From contig NZ_FNBT01000009.1 of NCBI RefSeq assembly GCF_900102425.1, positions 124,001 to 188,000 on the forward strand: a stretch of DNA of 64,000 nucleotides, given 5' to 3'. The position numbers and the translations under genes are program-made. Shown here one piece after another: positions 25,646-35,351 of the stretch (positions are counted from its first letter, which is position 1; the number at the start of each line of letters is the position of its first letter). The notes beneath the pieces were generated by a model, which was not told the DNA's origin, made no database searches, and saw only the letters and a list, made by a program, of their open reading frames with translations. Origin of the DNA: Blastococcus aurantiacus (lineage in GTDB: Bacteria > Actinomycetota > Actinomycetes > Mycobacteriales > Geodermatophilaceae).

Positions 25646-27067
25646 TCAGTTACGGGGTCCCGAGGGGCGGTCGCCGCTGAGGTTCTGCGGGTCGAACGAC
25701 GGCGTCTGCGCGCCCGTGCGGCGGTTGACCAGGACCGTCACCAGCCAGAGCACGACGCCGATCGCCAGCAGGATGCCGGCGATCCGGTACTGCTCGGCCG
25801 GGCGCCCGGCGAAGGGGGTGGCGAGGTAGCCGCAGGCCAGCGCGCCCACGACCGGCAGGAACGTCGGGGTGCGGAAGTGGTCGGCGTCGACGTGGTCCCG
25901 CCGCAGCACCAGCACCGCGATGTTGACGACGGTGAAGACCAGCAGCAGCAGGAGCGCGGTCGTGCCGCCGAGCGCCGGCACGGCCCCGACGAAGGTGATC
26001 AGGCCGAAGGCCAGGGCGGTGGTGAACAGGATCGCCGTCGTCGGGGTCCGGCGGCGGGCGCTCACCCGCCCGAGCAGCGGCGGCAGGACCCGCTCCCGGC
26101 TGAGTCCGTAGACCAGCCGGCTTGCCATGAGCATGTTGATGAGCGCCGAGTTGGCGACGGCGAACATGGTGATGACGCCGAACAGGCCGATCGGGAAGCC
26201 GGGGGCCCCGGCCTCGACAACCTGCAGCAGCGGGGTGTCGCCCTCGCTGAGCCTGTCCGCCGGGACCAGAGCGATCGCCGAGATCGACACCAGCACGTAG
26301 ATGACGCCGGTGGCCACCAGTCCGGCGAGCAGCACCCGCGGGAAGATCCTCCGCGGCTCCTTGCACTCCTCGGCCATGTTCACCGAGTCCTCGAAGCCCA
26401 CCATGGCGAAGAAGGCCAGCCCGGTCGCGGCGATGACGCCGCCCACCACCGACCGATCCCCGGTGTCGAACTCGGTCACGCGCGAGAAGTCGCCGTCGCC
26501 ACCGCCCAGCGCCCACACGCCGACGCCGATCACGATGAGGAGGCCGGTCAGCTCGACGCAGGTGAGCACCACGTTGGCCTTGACGCTCTCGCCGACGCCC
26601 CGGTGGTTGACCAGCGCCACCAGCGTCATGAAGGCCAGCCCGATGAGGGTGATGCCGATGCCGTCGCCGAGGTCGAGCTCGAAGACGCTGGCGAAGTTGG
26701 CGCTGAAGGCCCGTGCGGCGGTCGACGCCGAGGTGATGCCGGAGCTCATCACCGCGAAGGCGACGATGAACGTCAGGAAGTGCACGCCGAACGCCTTGTG
26801 CGTGTACAGCGCTGCGCCCGCCGCCTGCGGGTACTTCGTGACCAGCTCCAGGTAGCTGAAGGCGGTCACCAGCGCGACGAGGAAGGCGACCAGGAACGGC
26901 AGCCAGACGACGCCGCCCACCTCGGCGGCCACCTGACCGGTGAGCGCGTAGATCCCGGTGCCCAGGACGTCGCCGACGATGAACAGCAGGAGCAGCCCCG
27001 GCCCCATGACCCGCTTGAGGGTCGGCTGGCCGTCGCCCGTGCGCTCGGCGGTGGTGGTGTCGGCCAT
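25646..27067 (-). CDS. APC family amino acid permease
   Basis: A 473-residue transporter with about 12 membrane helices. The N-terminus LKRVMGPGLLLLFIVGDVLGTGIYALTG is the amino acid/polyamine/organocation signature, and FFAMVGFEDSVNMAEECKEPRRIFPR is the cytosolic-loop consensus. Substrate is not predictable. ATG 27067 has CCAGGAGGG upstream. It is part of the accessory insert between dciA and gyrB and is followed by the palindromic 3' element. Confidence 0.9.
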   Translation of the reverse strand: MADTTTAERTGDGQPTLKRVMGPGLLLLFIVGDVLGTGIYALTGQVAAEVGGVVWLPFLVAFLVALVTAFSYLELVTKYPQAAGAALYTHKAFGVHFLTFIVAFAVMSSGITSASTAARAFSANFASVFELDLGDGIGITLIGLAFMTLVALVNHRGVGESVKANVVLTCVELTGLLIVIGVGVWALGGGDGDFSRVTEFDTGDRSVVGGVIAATGLAFFAMVGFEDSVNMAEECKEPRRIFPRVLLAGLVATGVIYVLVSISAIALVPADRLSEGDTPLLQVVEAGAPGFPIGLFGVITMFAVANSALINMLMASRLVYGLSRERVLPPLLGRVSARRRTPTTAILFTTALAFGLITFVGAVPALGGTTALLLLLVFTVVNIAVLVLRRDHVDADHFRTPTFLPVVGALACGYLATPFAGRPAEQYRIAGILLAIGVVLWLVTVLVNRRTGAQTPSFDPQNLSGDRPSGPRN

Positions 27068-27167
27068 CGAACCCTCCTGGGTGACGTGCCGCGCAGCGAC
27101 GCCGGCGGAGGCGTCGATCGTCCTGCGCGGGACGCTGATCCGCGATGCGAGCGCCACCGCCCGATGA

Positions 27168-27485
27168 CGCCGACACGGCGGCGTCGGGCTGCGCCGCGGG
27201 CGGCGGAACCCCGACCGGCTCCACGTCGGCGACGCCCCGGACTTGCGGCGGGTCGAGGAGGTCGAGCCCGGCCGGCTGCGGCGGCGGGCCGACATGCGGC
27301 TCCCCGGACCGGCCTGGCTCGGGTTCCACGTGGAACACGACGCCGACGGCGGAGGGACGACGCTTCGCCAGCGGGCCACGTTCGCCCCGCAGGGGCTGGC
27401 CGGCCACGCCTACCGGCGGTCGATCGGGATCTTCGACGGCACCGTCTTCGACGGGATGACCCGCGCCGCCGAGCAGTGCGGCTAG
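27168..27485 (+). pseudogene. C-terminal remnant of a DUF2867/SDR-type protein
   Basis: After a TGA at 27165-27167 one frame reads RRHGGVGLRRGRRNPDRLHV..., then RRVEEVEPGRLRRRADMRL and RQRATFAPQGLAGHAYRR to a TAG at 27483-27485. This is the recognisable C-terminal half of DUF2867 proteins fused to NAD-binding SDR domains. No SDR domain, start codon or ribosome site is present upstream, so it is a truncated relic. Its TAG lies inside CTAG and shares bases with the stop codon of the convergent ABC gene. A parS palindrome lies within it. Confidence 0.65.
27323..27336. other. parS-like ParB binding site
   Basis: GTTCCACGTGGAAC is a perfect 14-bp palindrome, identical to the core of the site beside parA at 41084-41099. 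It lies inside the DUF2867 remnant (codons for F-H-V-E). Confidence 0.85.
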
Positions 27486-29245
27486 ACCAGGAGCTGGGCG
27501 GTGGCGAGCTCGCGGTAGAGCGGGCTGCTGTCGACCAGCTCCGCATGGGTACCGCTGGCCACCACCCGCCCCTGGTCGAGCACCACGATCTGGTCGCTGT
27601 CCAGGACGGTGGACAGCCGGTGGGCGACCACCAGCAGCGCCCGGTCGGCCGCGGCCCGGCCGAGCGTCTCGCGCAGCAGGCCTTCGTTGCGCGCGTCGAG
27701 GCTGGCGGTGGGCTCGTCCAGCAGCAGCAGCTCGGGCCGGGCGAGCAGCGACCGCGCGATCGCCAGGCGCTGGCGCTCGCCGCCGGACAGCAGCACGCCC
27801 TCGTCGCCGACCAGCACGTCCAGGCCGCGGGGTGACCGGCGCACCACCTCGGTCAGGCCCACGTCGGCCAGCACGGCCCACAGCTCGGGGTCGGTCGCGT
27901 CGGGCCGGGTGAGCAGCAGGTTGTCGCGGACGCTCCCGGCCAGTACCGGCGCCTCCTGCTCGACGTAGCCCAGCCGGGCACGCAGCGCCGCGCGGGGCAG
28001 CTCCCGCACGTCGGTGCCGGCCCAGCGGAGCGCGCCGCCGGACACAGGGTAGAAGCCCTCGATGAGCGCCAGGATCGTCGACTTCCCCGCACCCGAGGGT
28101 CCGACCAGCGCCACCCGGCTGCCGGCGGCCACCTCGAAGGAGACCCCTCGCAGCACCGGCGTCCCGTCGGGATAGGAGAACGAGACGTCCTCCAGCTCGA
28201 GCAGCGGCGCACCCGCCCGGGGCGCGGCCGTGCCGGCCCGCTCGGGCTGCTCGTCGCGCTCCGGGGCCAGGGCCAGGATCTCCTGGATCCGCGCCAGCGC
28301 GCCGAGACCGGTCTGCAGCTGCGTGTACGCCGAGATCGCGTGACCCAGCGGCATGACCAGCAGGAACAGGTACAGGATGAAAGCGACCAGCGAGGCCACG
28401 GTGATCGAGCCGGCCGCGACCCGGTAGCCCCCGACGCCGAGGACGGCGAGGAACGCCCCCTGCACGGCGATGGACCCTGCCGGCGCGACCAGTGACTCCA
28501 GCCGCGCCACCCGCACGCCGGCCTCGAAGGCGCGCCGGGCGCTGCCCCCGACCGCAGTCACCTCGCGGGACGTGGCGCCGCTGGCCCGGATGGTGCGGAC
28601 GGCGGACAGCGCCCGTTCCACGGCGGCCGTCATGGCGCCCACCTCCTCCTGCGCCTGCCGCGACGCGCGCTTCACGCCGCGGGAGGCGAGGACGGCGACG
28701 GTGAGCCCGAGGCCGACCGCGAGGAGGGTCACCAGCAGCAGCCAGACGTCCACCAGCGCCATCGCGACCACCGCACCGATGCCGAGCACCGCCGAGCCCG
28801 CCACGTCGACGACGCCGGAGGTGACCGTCGCGCGCAGCAGCGTGGTGTCGGCGCCGACCCGCGACATGAGGTCGCCCGTCCGCCGGCGGTCGTACTCGGC
28901 GACCGGCAACCGCAGCAGCCGGTCGGCCAGCAGCTGCCGGGTGGTGAGGACGACGCCCTCCGCCGTGCGCTGCAGCAGGTACTGCTGGAAGGCCCCGAGG
29001 GCGGAGGCCGCCAGGAGCACCACGACCAGCAGCGAGACGGTCGGCATCAGCCGCCCACCGGAGCCGACGACGTCGATGACCCGGGCGACCAGCGCGGGCT
29101 GGGCCAGCGCCCCGCCGGCGGACACCAGGGACAGCGCCGCGGCCGCGACCAGCGCACGGCGGTGCGGCCGGAGCAGGGGCAGCAGGTCCCGCGGACCCGC
29201 GCCGGGGGCGGCGGGTGCCCGGTCGGGCCGGTCCGGTGCGCTCAG
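27482..29245 (-). CDS. ABC transporter, fused membrane and ATPase domains
   Basis: An exporter-type half transporter of about 587 residues. Six membrane helices come first, then the ATPase with Walker A GPSGAGKST, Q-loop YVEQEAPV, signature LSGGERQRLAIARSLL, Walker B LLLLDEPTA and H-loop VAHRLST. It likely works as a homodimer; cargo is unknown. No ATG, GTG or TTG is in frame before GTG 29125, which would remove the first helix. CTG 29245 gives a normal N-terminus (SAPDRPDRAPAAP...RDLLPLLRPHRR) and is preferred. It follows the unrecognised gene by 13 bases. Confidence 0.88.
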   Translation of the reverse strand: MSAPDRPDRAPAAPGAGPRDLLPLLRPHRRALVAAAALSLVSAGGALAQPALVARVIDVVGSGGRLMPTVSLLVVVLLAASALGAFQQYLLQRTAEGVVLTTRQLLADRLLRLPVAEYDRRRTGDLMSRVGADTTLLRATVTSGVVDVAGSAVLGIGAVVAMALVDVWLLLVTLLAVGLGLTVAVLASRGVKRASRQAQEEVGAMTAAVERALSAVRTIRASGATSREVTAVGGSARRAFEAGVRVARLESLVAPAGSIAVQGAFLAVLGVGGYRVAAGSITVASLVAFILYLFLLVMPLGHAISAYTQLQTGLGALARIQEILALAPERDEQPERAGTAAPRAGAPLLELEDVSFSYPDGTPVLRGVSFEVAAGSRVALVGPSGAGKSTILALIEGFYPVSGGALRWAGTDVRELPRAALRARLGYVEQEAPVLAGSVRDNLLLTRPDATDPELWAVLADVGLTEVVRRSPRGLDVLVGDEGVLLSGGERQRLAIARSLLARPELLLLDEPTASLDARNEGLLRETLGRAAADRALLVVAHRLSTVLDSDQIVVLDQGRVVASGTHAELVDSSPLYRELATAQLLV

Positions 29246-29258
29246 CGTTGCGGCCCGG

Positions 29259-30227
29259 TCAGGAGCCGGCGGCGAGCGCGCCGACGAGCGCGGTCAGGAG
29301 CCGGGTGTGGTGCTCGATGAGCTCGGGCCGGTGACCGTCGGGGCGGATCGCGGCGAGGAAGCCCCCGGCGGTCCAGAACTCGTCGCCGTCGTCCGTGGCG
29401 AGCAGCAGGCGGCGCACGTCGGCGTCCCCGGCCAGCCGGCGCACCTGGGGGCCGTCCCCGGCGGCCAGCAGCATCCAGCGGCGCTCGAAGTCCGGATCCT
29501 CCGAGGGAATCTGCACCATGCCGCCCACGCCGTGCTTCCACAGCCGCGCGGGGGACAGCCGCAGCACCGGCGGTACGCCCAGCAGGGGCGCGGCGGTGAT
29601 CGCGTACTCCGGCACCACGTAGCGCCCGGACGTGTAGACCGCGTCGAAGGCGACGAGGTCGAGCGCGCCGGCGCGGCCGCGCAGCACGCTGCCCGGGCGG
29701 TGGTCCTTGCTCAGCCGGGGCGGCGCGGAGGTGATCAGCGGCTGCAGGGCGGCGTCCTCGGGGGCGGTGCCGTCGGAGATCGTCCAGCCGCGCTGGAGCG
29801 CCCAGCCCTGGGCGCCGACGACGTCCCCCTGGTAGGTGAACGCCCGGTCCATCTCCGGATCCCGCTGCCGGCGACCGCCGAACAGCCCGCGTCGCTCGGG
29901 GACGGGCGCCTCCTGCGGCGGCGCACCCGGGGGCGCCCAGGAGGGGTCGACGGCGGAGGGCTCGACGCCGGAGGGGTCCGACGGCTGGGCTTCCTGCGCG
30001 GGCCGCTCGGGCCGGGCCGGCGGCAGGTCCCAGCCCGGGGGACGCCAGGCCTCGGGGTCGACGGAGTGGTCGCTGTCGCGCGGCCGACTGCGGCGGTCGG
30101 CGATGTTGGGCTCGTCCTGCACCGGCTCGTCCTGCGCAGCCGGCTCGTCGCCGCCGAGATGGGCGGGCTCCTGCCAGCCGCGGCCGGTGTCGTCGTCGTT
30201 GCTGTCGCGGTCCCGGGGCGTGCTCAT
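29259..30227 (-). CDS. Protein of unknown function, two-part architecture
   Basis: I do not recognise this 322-residue protein. Residues 1 to about 125 are charged, proline-rich and probably disordered (many D, E, P, R). From GLFGGRRQRDPEMDRAF onward a folded part alternates helices and strands (VVGAQGWALQRGWTISDG, LVAFDAVYTSGRYVVPEYAITAA, RRWMLLAAGDGPQVRRLAGD, LIEHHTRLLTALVGALA). It has no signal peptide, membrane helix or catalytic motif I can name. ATG 30227 follows GAAGG. It lies between dciA and the ABC exporter and may be co-transcribed with both. Confidence 0.75.
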   Translation of the reverse strand: MSTPRDRDSNDDDTGRGWQEPAHLGGDEPAAQDEPVQDEPNIADRRSRPRDSDHSVDPEAWRPPGWDLPPARPERPAQEAQPSDPSGVEPSAVDPSWAPPGAPPQEAPVPERRGLFGGRRQRDPEMDRAFTYQGDVVGAQGWALQRGWTISDGTAPEDAALQPLITSAPPRLSKDHRPGSVLRGRAGALDLVAFDAVYTSGRYVVPEYAITAAPLLGVPPVLRLSPARLWKHGVGGMVQIPSEDPDFERRWMLLAAGDGPQVRRLAGDADVRRLLLATDDGDEFWTAGGFLAAIRPDGHRPELIEHHTRLLTALVGALAAGS

Positions 30228-30252
30228 CGCTGGCCTTCCGTCGTGGTGCGGG

Positions 30253-30753
30253 CTATCCGTAGGTGTCGCGGGGCCCCCGGCCGCGCACGGAGCGCGGGCC
30301 CTTCTTCCAGCTGGGGGCCGTCGGTCCGACAACGCGCAATCGGGTCACGACGTCCCCGCCGACCCCGGCGCGCAGCTTGCCGAGGATGGTGGGCGCCAGC
30401 AGGCGCAGCTGCGTGGCCCAGGCCGTGGACTCCGCGATGATCAGCAGCTCGCCCTCGGTGAGGGTCTGCGGCGCGCAGTGCGCGGCGATCTCCGGTCCGA
30501 CGAGGGTCTCCCACCGGCCGAACACCGCGCCGGTCCGGGTGCGCTCGGACCAGTCCTGCGAGGCGACGAGCGAGTCGACCAGCCGGCCCAGCGGCTGGGG
30601 GTCGTCGGCACCGGGGCCGGGGCCGCTCCAGGTGCGGCGCGGCCCGGCGATGCGGCGACGGGTCGGCCGCGGGCGGGAGGCGGAGGCGGCGCGGGCCGCC
30701 TCGAGGGCCGCGCGGGCGATGTCGCTGGGGCGCGCCGGCCGGTCCTCGCTCAT
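30253..30753 (-). CDS. dciA: DciA-type DUF721 protein (replicative helicase operator)
   Basis: A 166-residue DUF721 protein. The conserved part is LGRLVDSLVASQDWSERTRTGAVFGRWETLVGPEIAAHCAPQTLTEGELLI with an AWATQLRLLAPTIL helix, typical of DciA, which helps load DnaB helicase in bacteria lacking DnaC or DnaI. The N-terminus is basic and disordered. Position after recF and before gyrB matches Rv0004. Confidence 0.9.
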   Translation of the reverse strand: MSEDRPARPSDIARAALEAARAASASRPRPTRRRIAGPRRTWSGPGPGADDPQPLGRLVDSLVASQDWSERTRTGAVFGRWETLVGPEIAAHCAPQTLTEGELLIIAESTAWATQLRLLAPTILGKLRAGVGGDVVTRLRVVGPTAPSWKKGPRSVRGRGPRDTYG

Positions 30754-30832
30754 GGCTCGACTCCGGGCTCGTTCCGCTCCTCGCTCGCTGGCGCTCGCTG
30801 CGATGCTCGCTCCCCCGTCGTTCTCGCGGTGC
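30754..30832. repeat. GCTCGC-rich low-complexity spacer between recF and dciA
   Basis: The 79-base gap is built from variants of CTCGCTC, GCGCTCGCTG and GATGCTCGCTC. Similar GAGCG-type repeats are common in intergenic DNA of high-GC actinobacteria. No promoter is evident. Confidence 0.5.
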
Positions 30833-31993
30833 TCATGCCACCTCCCCGGGATCGAGCACGCGCACGGTGCCGGCGCCGACCTCGACCCGGCCGCCGCGGA
30901 GCTCGGGCGGCACGTCGTCGAGCACGGCGGCGGTGATCAGCGTCTGCTCCGCTGAGCGTGCCACCTCGGCGAGCGCCGCGCGTCGCTCGGCGTCCAGCGT
31001 GGCGAAGACGTCGTCCAGGACCAGGATCGGGTCCTCGCCGTCGGCCCTCAGCAGCGCGAAGGTCGCGAGCTTGAGCCCGAGCGCCAGGGACCAGGACTCC
31101 CCGTGGCTGGCGAAGCCCTTGGCCGGAGCCGGGCCGAGGTGGATGACCAGGTCGTCGCGGTGAGGGCCGACCAGGGTCATGCCGCGGTCGAGCTCGTCCC
31201 CACGCCGCTCGGCCACCCGCTCGCTCATCGCGGCGGTCAGCTCGACGGCCGTCGGCAGCGGGGCGTCCGGGAGCAGCGCCGTCCCGGTCCCGGCCAGGGG
31301 CACCGTCGAGGAGTAGCCGAGCCCGGCGGTGAGCCCCCCGTCGCCGGCCACCCGGGCGTAGGACTCCGCGAGCTGCGGCGCGAGGTCGGCGACGAGCCCC
31401 AGCCGGGCGGAGAGGAGCTGACCGCCCAGGTCGGTGAGGTGGCCGTCCCACACGTCGAGGGTCTCGATCGCCTTGCCGCGCGCCAGGCGCGCGGTCTTGA
31501 GCAGCGCGTTGCGCTGCTTGAGCACGCGGTCGTAGTCCGCCCGGACGCCCGCGAGCCGGGGAGTCCGGGTGACCAGCAGCTCGTCGAGGAACCGCCGGCG
31601 CTCGGTCGGATCGCCCCGCACCAGGGCGAGGTCCTCCGGTGCGAACAGCACCGTGCGAACCATGCCGAGCAGGTCCCGCGGCCGCTGCAGCGGCGCCCGG
31701 TTCACCCGCACCCGGTTGGCCCGGCCCGGATTGATCTCGATCTCGACGAGCAGTTCGCGGTCGCCACGGCGCAGCGCAGCCCGTACGACGGCCTGCGCGT
31801 CACCGTGGCGGACCAGCGGGGCGTCGCTGGAGACGCGGTGACTGCTCATCGTGGCCAGGTAGCCGACGGCCTCGACCAGGTTGGTCTTGCCCTCGCCGTT
31901 CCGCCCGACGAAGACCGTGGGGCCCGGGGACAGCGGCAGGTCCACGCGTTCCCAGCTCCGGAAGGAGCCGACCTGCAGGTGCCGGACGTACAT
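30833..31993 (-). CDS. recF: DNA replication and repair protein RecF
   Basis: A 386-residue SMC-like ATPase that helps load RecA at gaps. Walker [10 protein letters not shown] at residues 30-38, signature region [17 protein letters not shown] and Walker [19 protein letters not shown] are intact. ATG 31993 gives the family start [14 protein letters not shown] and follows GCTGAGGAC. Length is normal. Confidence 0.96.
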   Translation of the reverse strand: MYVRHLQVGSFRSWERVDLPLSPGPTVFVGRNGEGKTNLVEAVGYLATMSSHRVSSDAPLVRHGDAQAVVRAALRRGDRELLVEIEINPGRANRVRVNRAPLQRPRDLLGMVRTVLFAPEDLALVRGDPTERRRFLDELLVTRTPRLAGVRADYDRVLKQRNALLKTARLARGKAIETLDVWDGHLTDLGGQLLSARLGLVADLAPQLAESYARVAGDGGLTAGLGYSSTVPLAGTGTALLPDAPLPTAVELTAAMSERVAERRGDELDRGMTLVGPHRDDLVIHLGPAPAKGFASHGESWSLALGLKLATFALLRADGEDPILVLDDVFATLDAERRAALAEVARSAEQTLITAAVLDDVPPELRGGRVEVGAGTVRVLDPGEVA

Positions 31994-32030
31994 GTCCTCA
32001 GCTTTCCAGCGGCGGCGGGTCGGACCGGAA

Positions 32031-32091
32031 CGGCCACCCTCCAGGGGCCCGCGCCGAGCCTGCGAGGCGTGGGGGGAAGGGTGGTCCTTCT
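32031..32091 (-). repeat. 3'-end palindromic intergenic element, copy 2
   Basis: Arms GGCCACCCT and AGGGTGGTCC differ from the other copies yet stay complementary. The core GCGCCGAGCCTGCGAG is kept, and the element abuts the gnd stop codon. Confidence 0.7.
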
Positions 32092-33027
<936 letters not shown>

Positions 33028-33079
33028 GTCGGCGTCCCCTCTTCGCGAATCACGGTTGTCCTGCCCATCGTGCCCCGGC

Positions 33080-34231
33080 TCAGCCCGGGAGGCGCACCGG
33101 CATGATCAGGTAGCGGTAGCTGCCCGGCCGGGGCGCGGGGGCGTCGCCGTCGTCGGCGGGCTCCTCCACACCGGAGAGGACCGCGGGCTTGAGCGGGCTG
33201 GTGAAGTCCATCCGCGCCCGGTCGGTGTGGACCGCGGCCAGCCCGTCGAGCAGGAACGTCGGGTTGAAGCCGATGGTCAGCGGCTCGCCGTCGAACTCGA
33301 CGTCGCAACGCTCCTCTGCCTGGCCCTCGTCGTCGGTGCCGCCGGCCCGCAGGGTGACCTGGCCGGGGGTGAACTCGCAGCGCAGCGGCGTGCCGCGCTC
33401 GGCGACCAGCGCCACGCGCTTGGCCGCGTCGGTGAACAGCCCGACCGGGAGCGTGGCGCTGGACGCGGACTCGCTGGGCATGATCGCGCGATACTTGACG
33501 AACTCGGCGTCCAGCAGGCGGGTGGTGGTCTGCCGGTCCTTGCCGGAGAGGCCGAGGATGCCCTCGCCCGAGCTGCCCGAGGACAGCGAGACGGTGATCT
33601 CCGGTCCGCTGGTGAGCGTCTTGGCGGCGTCGGCCAGGGTGCGGGCCGGCACGAGGACGGCAGCGGACAGGCCCGGGGTGTCCGGCCGCCAGGCGAACTC
33701 GCGGACCGCCAGCCGGTACCGGTCGGTGGCGGCGAGGGTGATCTGGTCGCCCTCGATCTCCAGCCGGACGCCGGTGAGCATCGGGAGGGTGTCGTCGCGG
33801 CCGGCGGCGATCGCCACCTGGCTGACGGCCTCGGCGAAGACGTCGCTGTCCACCACGCCCGCCGACGACGGCATGTGCGGCAGCGACGGGTAGTCCTCGA
33901 CCGGCAGGGTCGGGAGGCTGAACCGTGCGTTGCCGCACGTGATGGCCAGGCGCGGGCCGTCGGCGGTGAGCTCCACCGGGTGCGGCGGGAGGGCGCGGGT
34001 GATCTCGGCCAGCAGCCGGCCCGGGACCAGGACGCGGCCGCTCTCGCCGGCCTGCACGTCGGCCTCCGCACGCGCGGACACCTCGTAGTCGAAGCCGGAC
34101 ACCGACAGCTGGCTGCCGTCGACCTCGAGCAGGATGCCGGCGAGGACGGGGACCGAGGGCCGCGGCGGCAGGCTGCGGGCCGTCCACGCCACGGTGTCGG
34201 CGAGCACCTCTCGTGCCACCCGGAACTTCAT
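33080..34231 (-). CDS. dnaN: DNA polymerase III beta sliding clamp
   Basis: A 383-residue ring-forming processivity clamp with three repeated clamp domains (MKFRVAREVLADTVAWTARS, DVFAEAVSQVAIAAGRDDTLPML, GLFTDAAKRVALVAERG). It ends in the usual YRYLIMPVRLPG. An upstream GTG at 34243 is in frame, but ATG 34231 fits the family and has GGTGGA ahead. It lies directly left of oriC. Confidence 0.97.
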   Translation of the reverse strand: MKFRVAREVLADTVAWTARSLPPRPSVPVLAGILLEVDGSQLSVSGFDYEVSARAEADVQAGESGRVLVPGRLLAEITRALPPHPVELTADGPRLAITCGNARFSLPTLPVEDYPSLPHMPSSAGVVDSDVFAEAVSQVAIAAGRDDTLPMLTGVRLEIEGDQITLAATDRYRLAVREFAWRPDTPGLSAAVLVPARTLADAAKTLTSGPEITVSLSSGSSGEGILGLSGKDRQTTTRLLDAEFVKYRAIMPSESASSATLPVGLFTDAAKRVALVAERGTPLRCEFTPGQVTLRAGGTDDEGQAEERCDVEFDGEPLTIGFNPTFLLDGLAAVHTDRARMDFTSPLKPAVLSGVEEPADDGDAPAPRPGSYRYLIMPVRLPG

Positions 34232-34329
34232 CTGTCCATCCACCCGATCTCTTCTGCGTCCACGGTGCGCCGGGGAGCGGGGCGTGAGGCCCCGGCGCCG
34301 GTGCGGTGCTCATCGTGCCTGCTCGGGTG

Positions 34330-34980
34330 CCTCCGGGGGAAACCCTGTCCCCTGTCGGGTGCTCTGTGGAACCGCTCGTCCTGGCTGCTTCTGCGCTCCC
34401 TGGGCAGGGCCCAGCGGAGCGTCCCCATCCTGAATGTGGTTCAAGAAATTCTGGGTAGAAGTACTTCATCTTCGTCATCACACGTGTGGAAGCTGGGGAC
34501 CGGGCCCCTTTCCGCAGGTCAGATGCCCACCGGGGCTGTTGGCCCGCTGTGGGTGGTCAGCGTCCGTCTGTTGTCGACACGTGGACAACTCGACCGCCGT
34601 GCACAGCGACCGCTGTTCGTCCACCTCCACTCCCCTGGTTGCCCCCCGTTCGTCCCCATGCCGTGTGCACGGAGGCCGGCCGGTGCACCGGGTCCTCGGC
34701 GGCTCGTTCCCTCGCCGTCGGAGAAAGCCCAGGTCAGCGGCGTATCGGGTGGTATGTGTCGTGCACTGCGAGGCCGGGGGCGGGATCGGGTCGGCTGTCC
34801 CGGTCCGACACCGGGACGGATCTCCCCAACCTGTGCACATTCCTGGGGACAACTTCTCGACGTGTCGACCGGATCATCGCTCGATGACCGGTCTCCGAGC
34901 CGTCGGAACAGGGCTTCCGCTGTCCACGGAGTTCCCCACAACTGTGGACAGCGACATGTCGACCCGGTCCCTGAGGTAGC
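34330..34980. other. Replication origin oriC
   Basis: The dnaA-dnaN gap. DnaA-box-like 9-mers near TTGTCCACA include TTGTCGACA 34571-34579, the minus-strand TTGTCCACG 34588-34580, TCGTCCACC 34617-34625, minus TTGTCCCCA 34852-34844, CTGTCCACG 34920-34928 and minus CTGTCCACA 34951-34943. An AT-richer stretch at 34429-34485, unusual for this genome, is the likely unwinding element. No open gene is credible here. Confidence 0.85.
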
Positions 34981-35063
34981 CGGACGACCTCGTCGGTGGT
35001 GCGCAACCTGACGCGCCGGATGACCTCCTCCGACGAGCGAGGAAGCGGGCCCCGGGGGTCCCG

Positions 35064-35256
35064 CGAGGCCGACCGGTGAACCGTGGTGACCCGCAGCGGC
35101 GGTCCATCTGGGTCGTCAGGGCTCAACGGTTGTCGGAGGCCGCGGACGCGGACGGCGACCAGCCCCGCGGCCGGCGAGCGCCTGGGGGCCTCGAGGCCGA
35201 CCGGTGAACCCTGATGACCCGCAACGGCGGTCCATCTGGGTCGTCAGGGTCCAACG
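35064..35256. repeat. 65-bp direct repeat beside oriC
   Basis: 35064-35128 and 35192-35256 match at 60 of 65 positions; both contain GAGGCCGACCGGTGAACC and GGTCCATCTGGGTCGTCAGG. The period is 128 bases. The copies lie between the DnaA boxes and the dnaA stop codon. They encode nothing recognisable. Confidence 0.85.
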
Positions 35257-35295
35257 ATGCCCACCACACGGCTGGCGGCCGCGGTGTCGTCCGGC

Positions 35296-35351
35296 GGCCC
35301 CCTCCGGAGGCTCGCCGCGAGCCTGCGAGTGGTGAGAGGGAGGGGGTCCTC
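35296..35351 (-). repeat. 3'-end palindromic intergenic element, copy 3
   Basis: Arms GGCCCCCTCC and GGAGGGGGTCC are complementary, with the core GCTCGCCGCGAGC. It abuts the dnaA stop codon and separates dnaA from oriC. Confidence 0.75.

Noticed and set aside
30754-30832. GCTCGC spacer as a regulatory hairpin between recF and dciA
   Set aside because: It is simple-sequence DNA without a clean stem; similar strings are common in high-GC intergenic regions.
34232-35351. Small genes in the oriC gap
   Set aside because: Several short frames exist on both strands but none has a ribosome site, plausible composition or recognisable motif, and DnaA boxes run through them.
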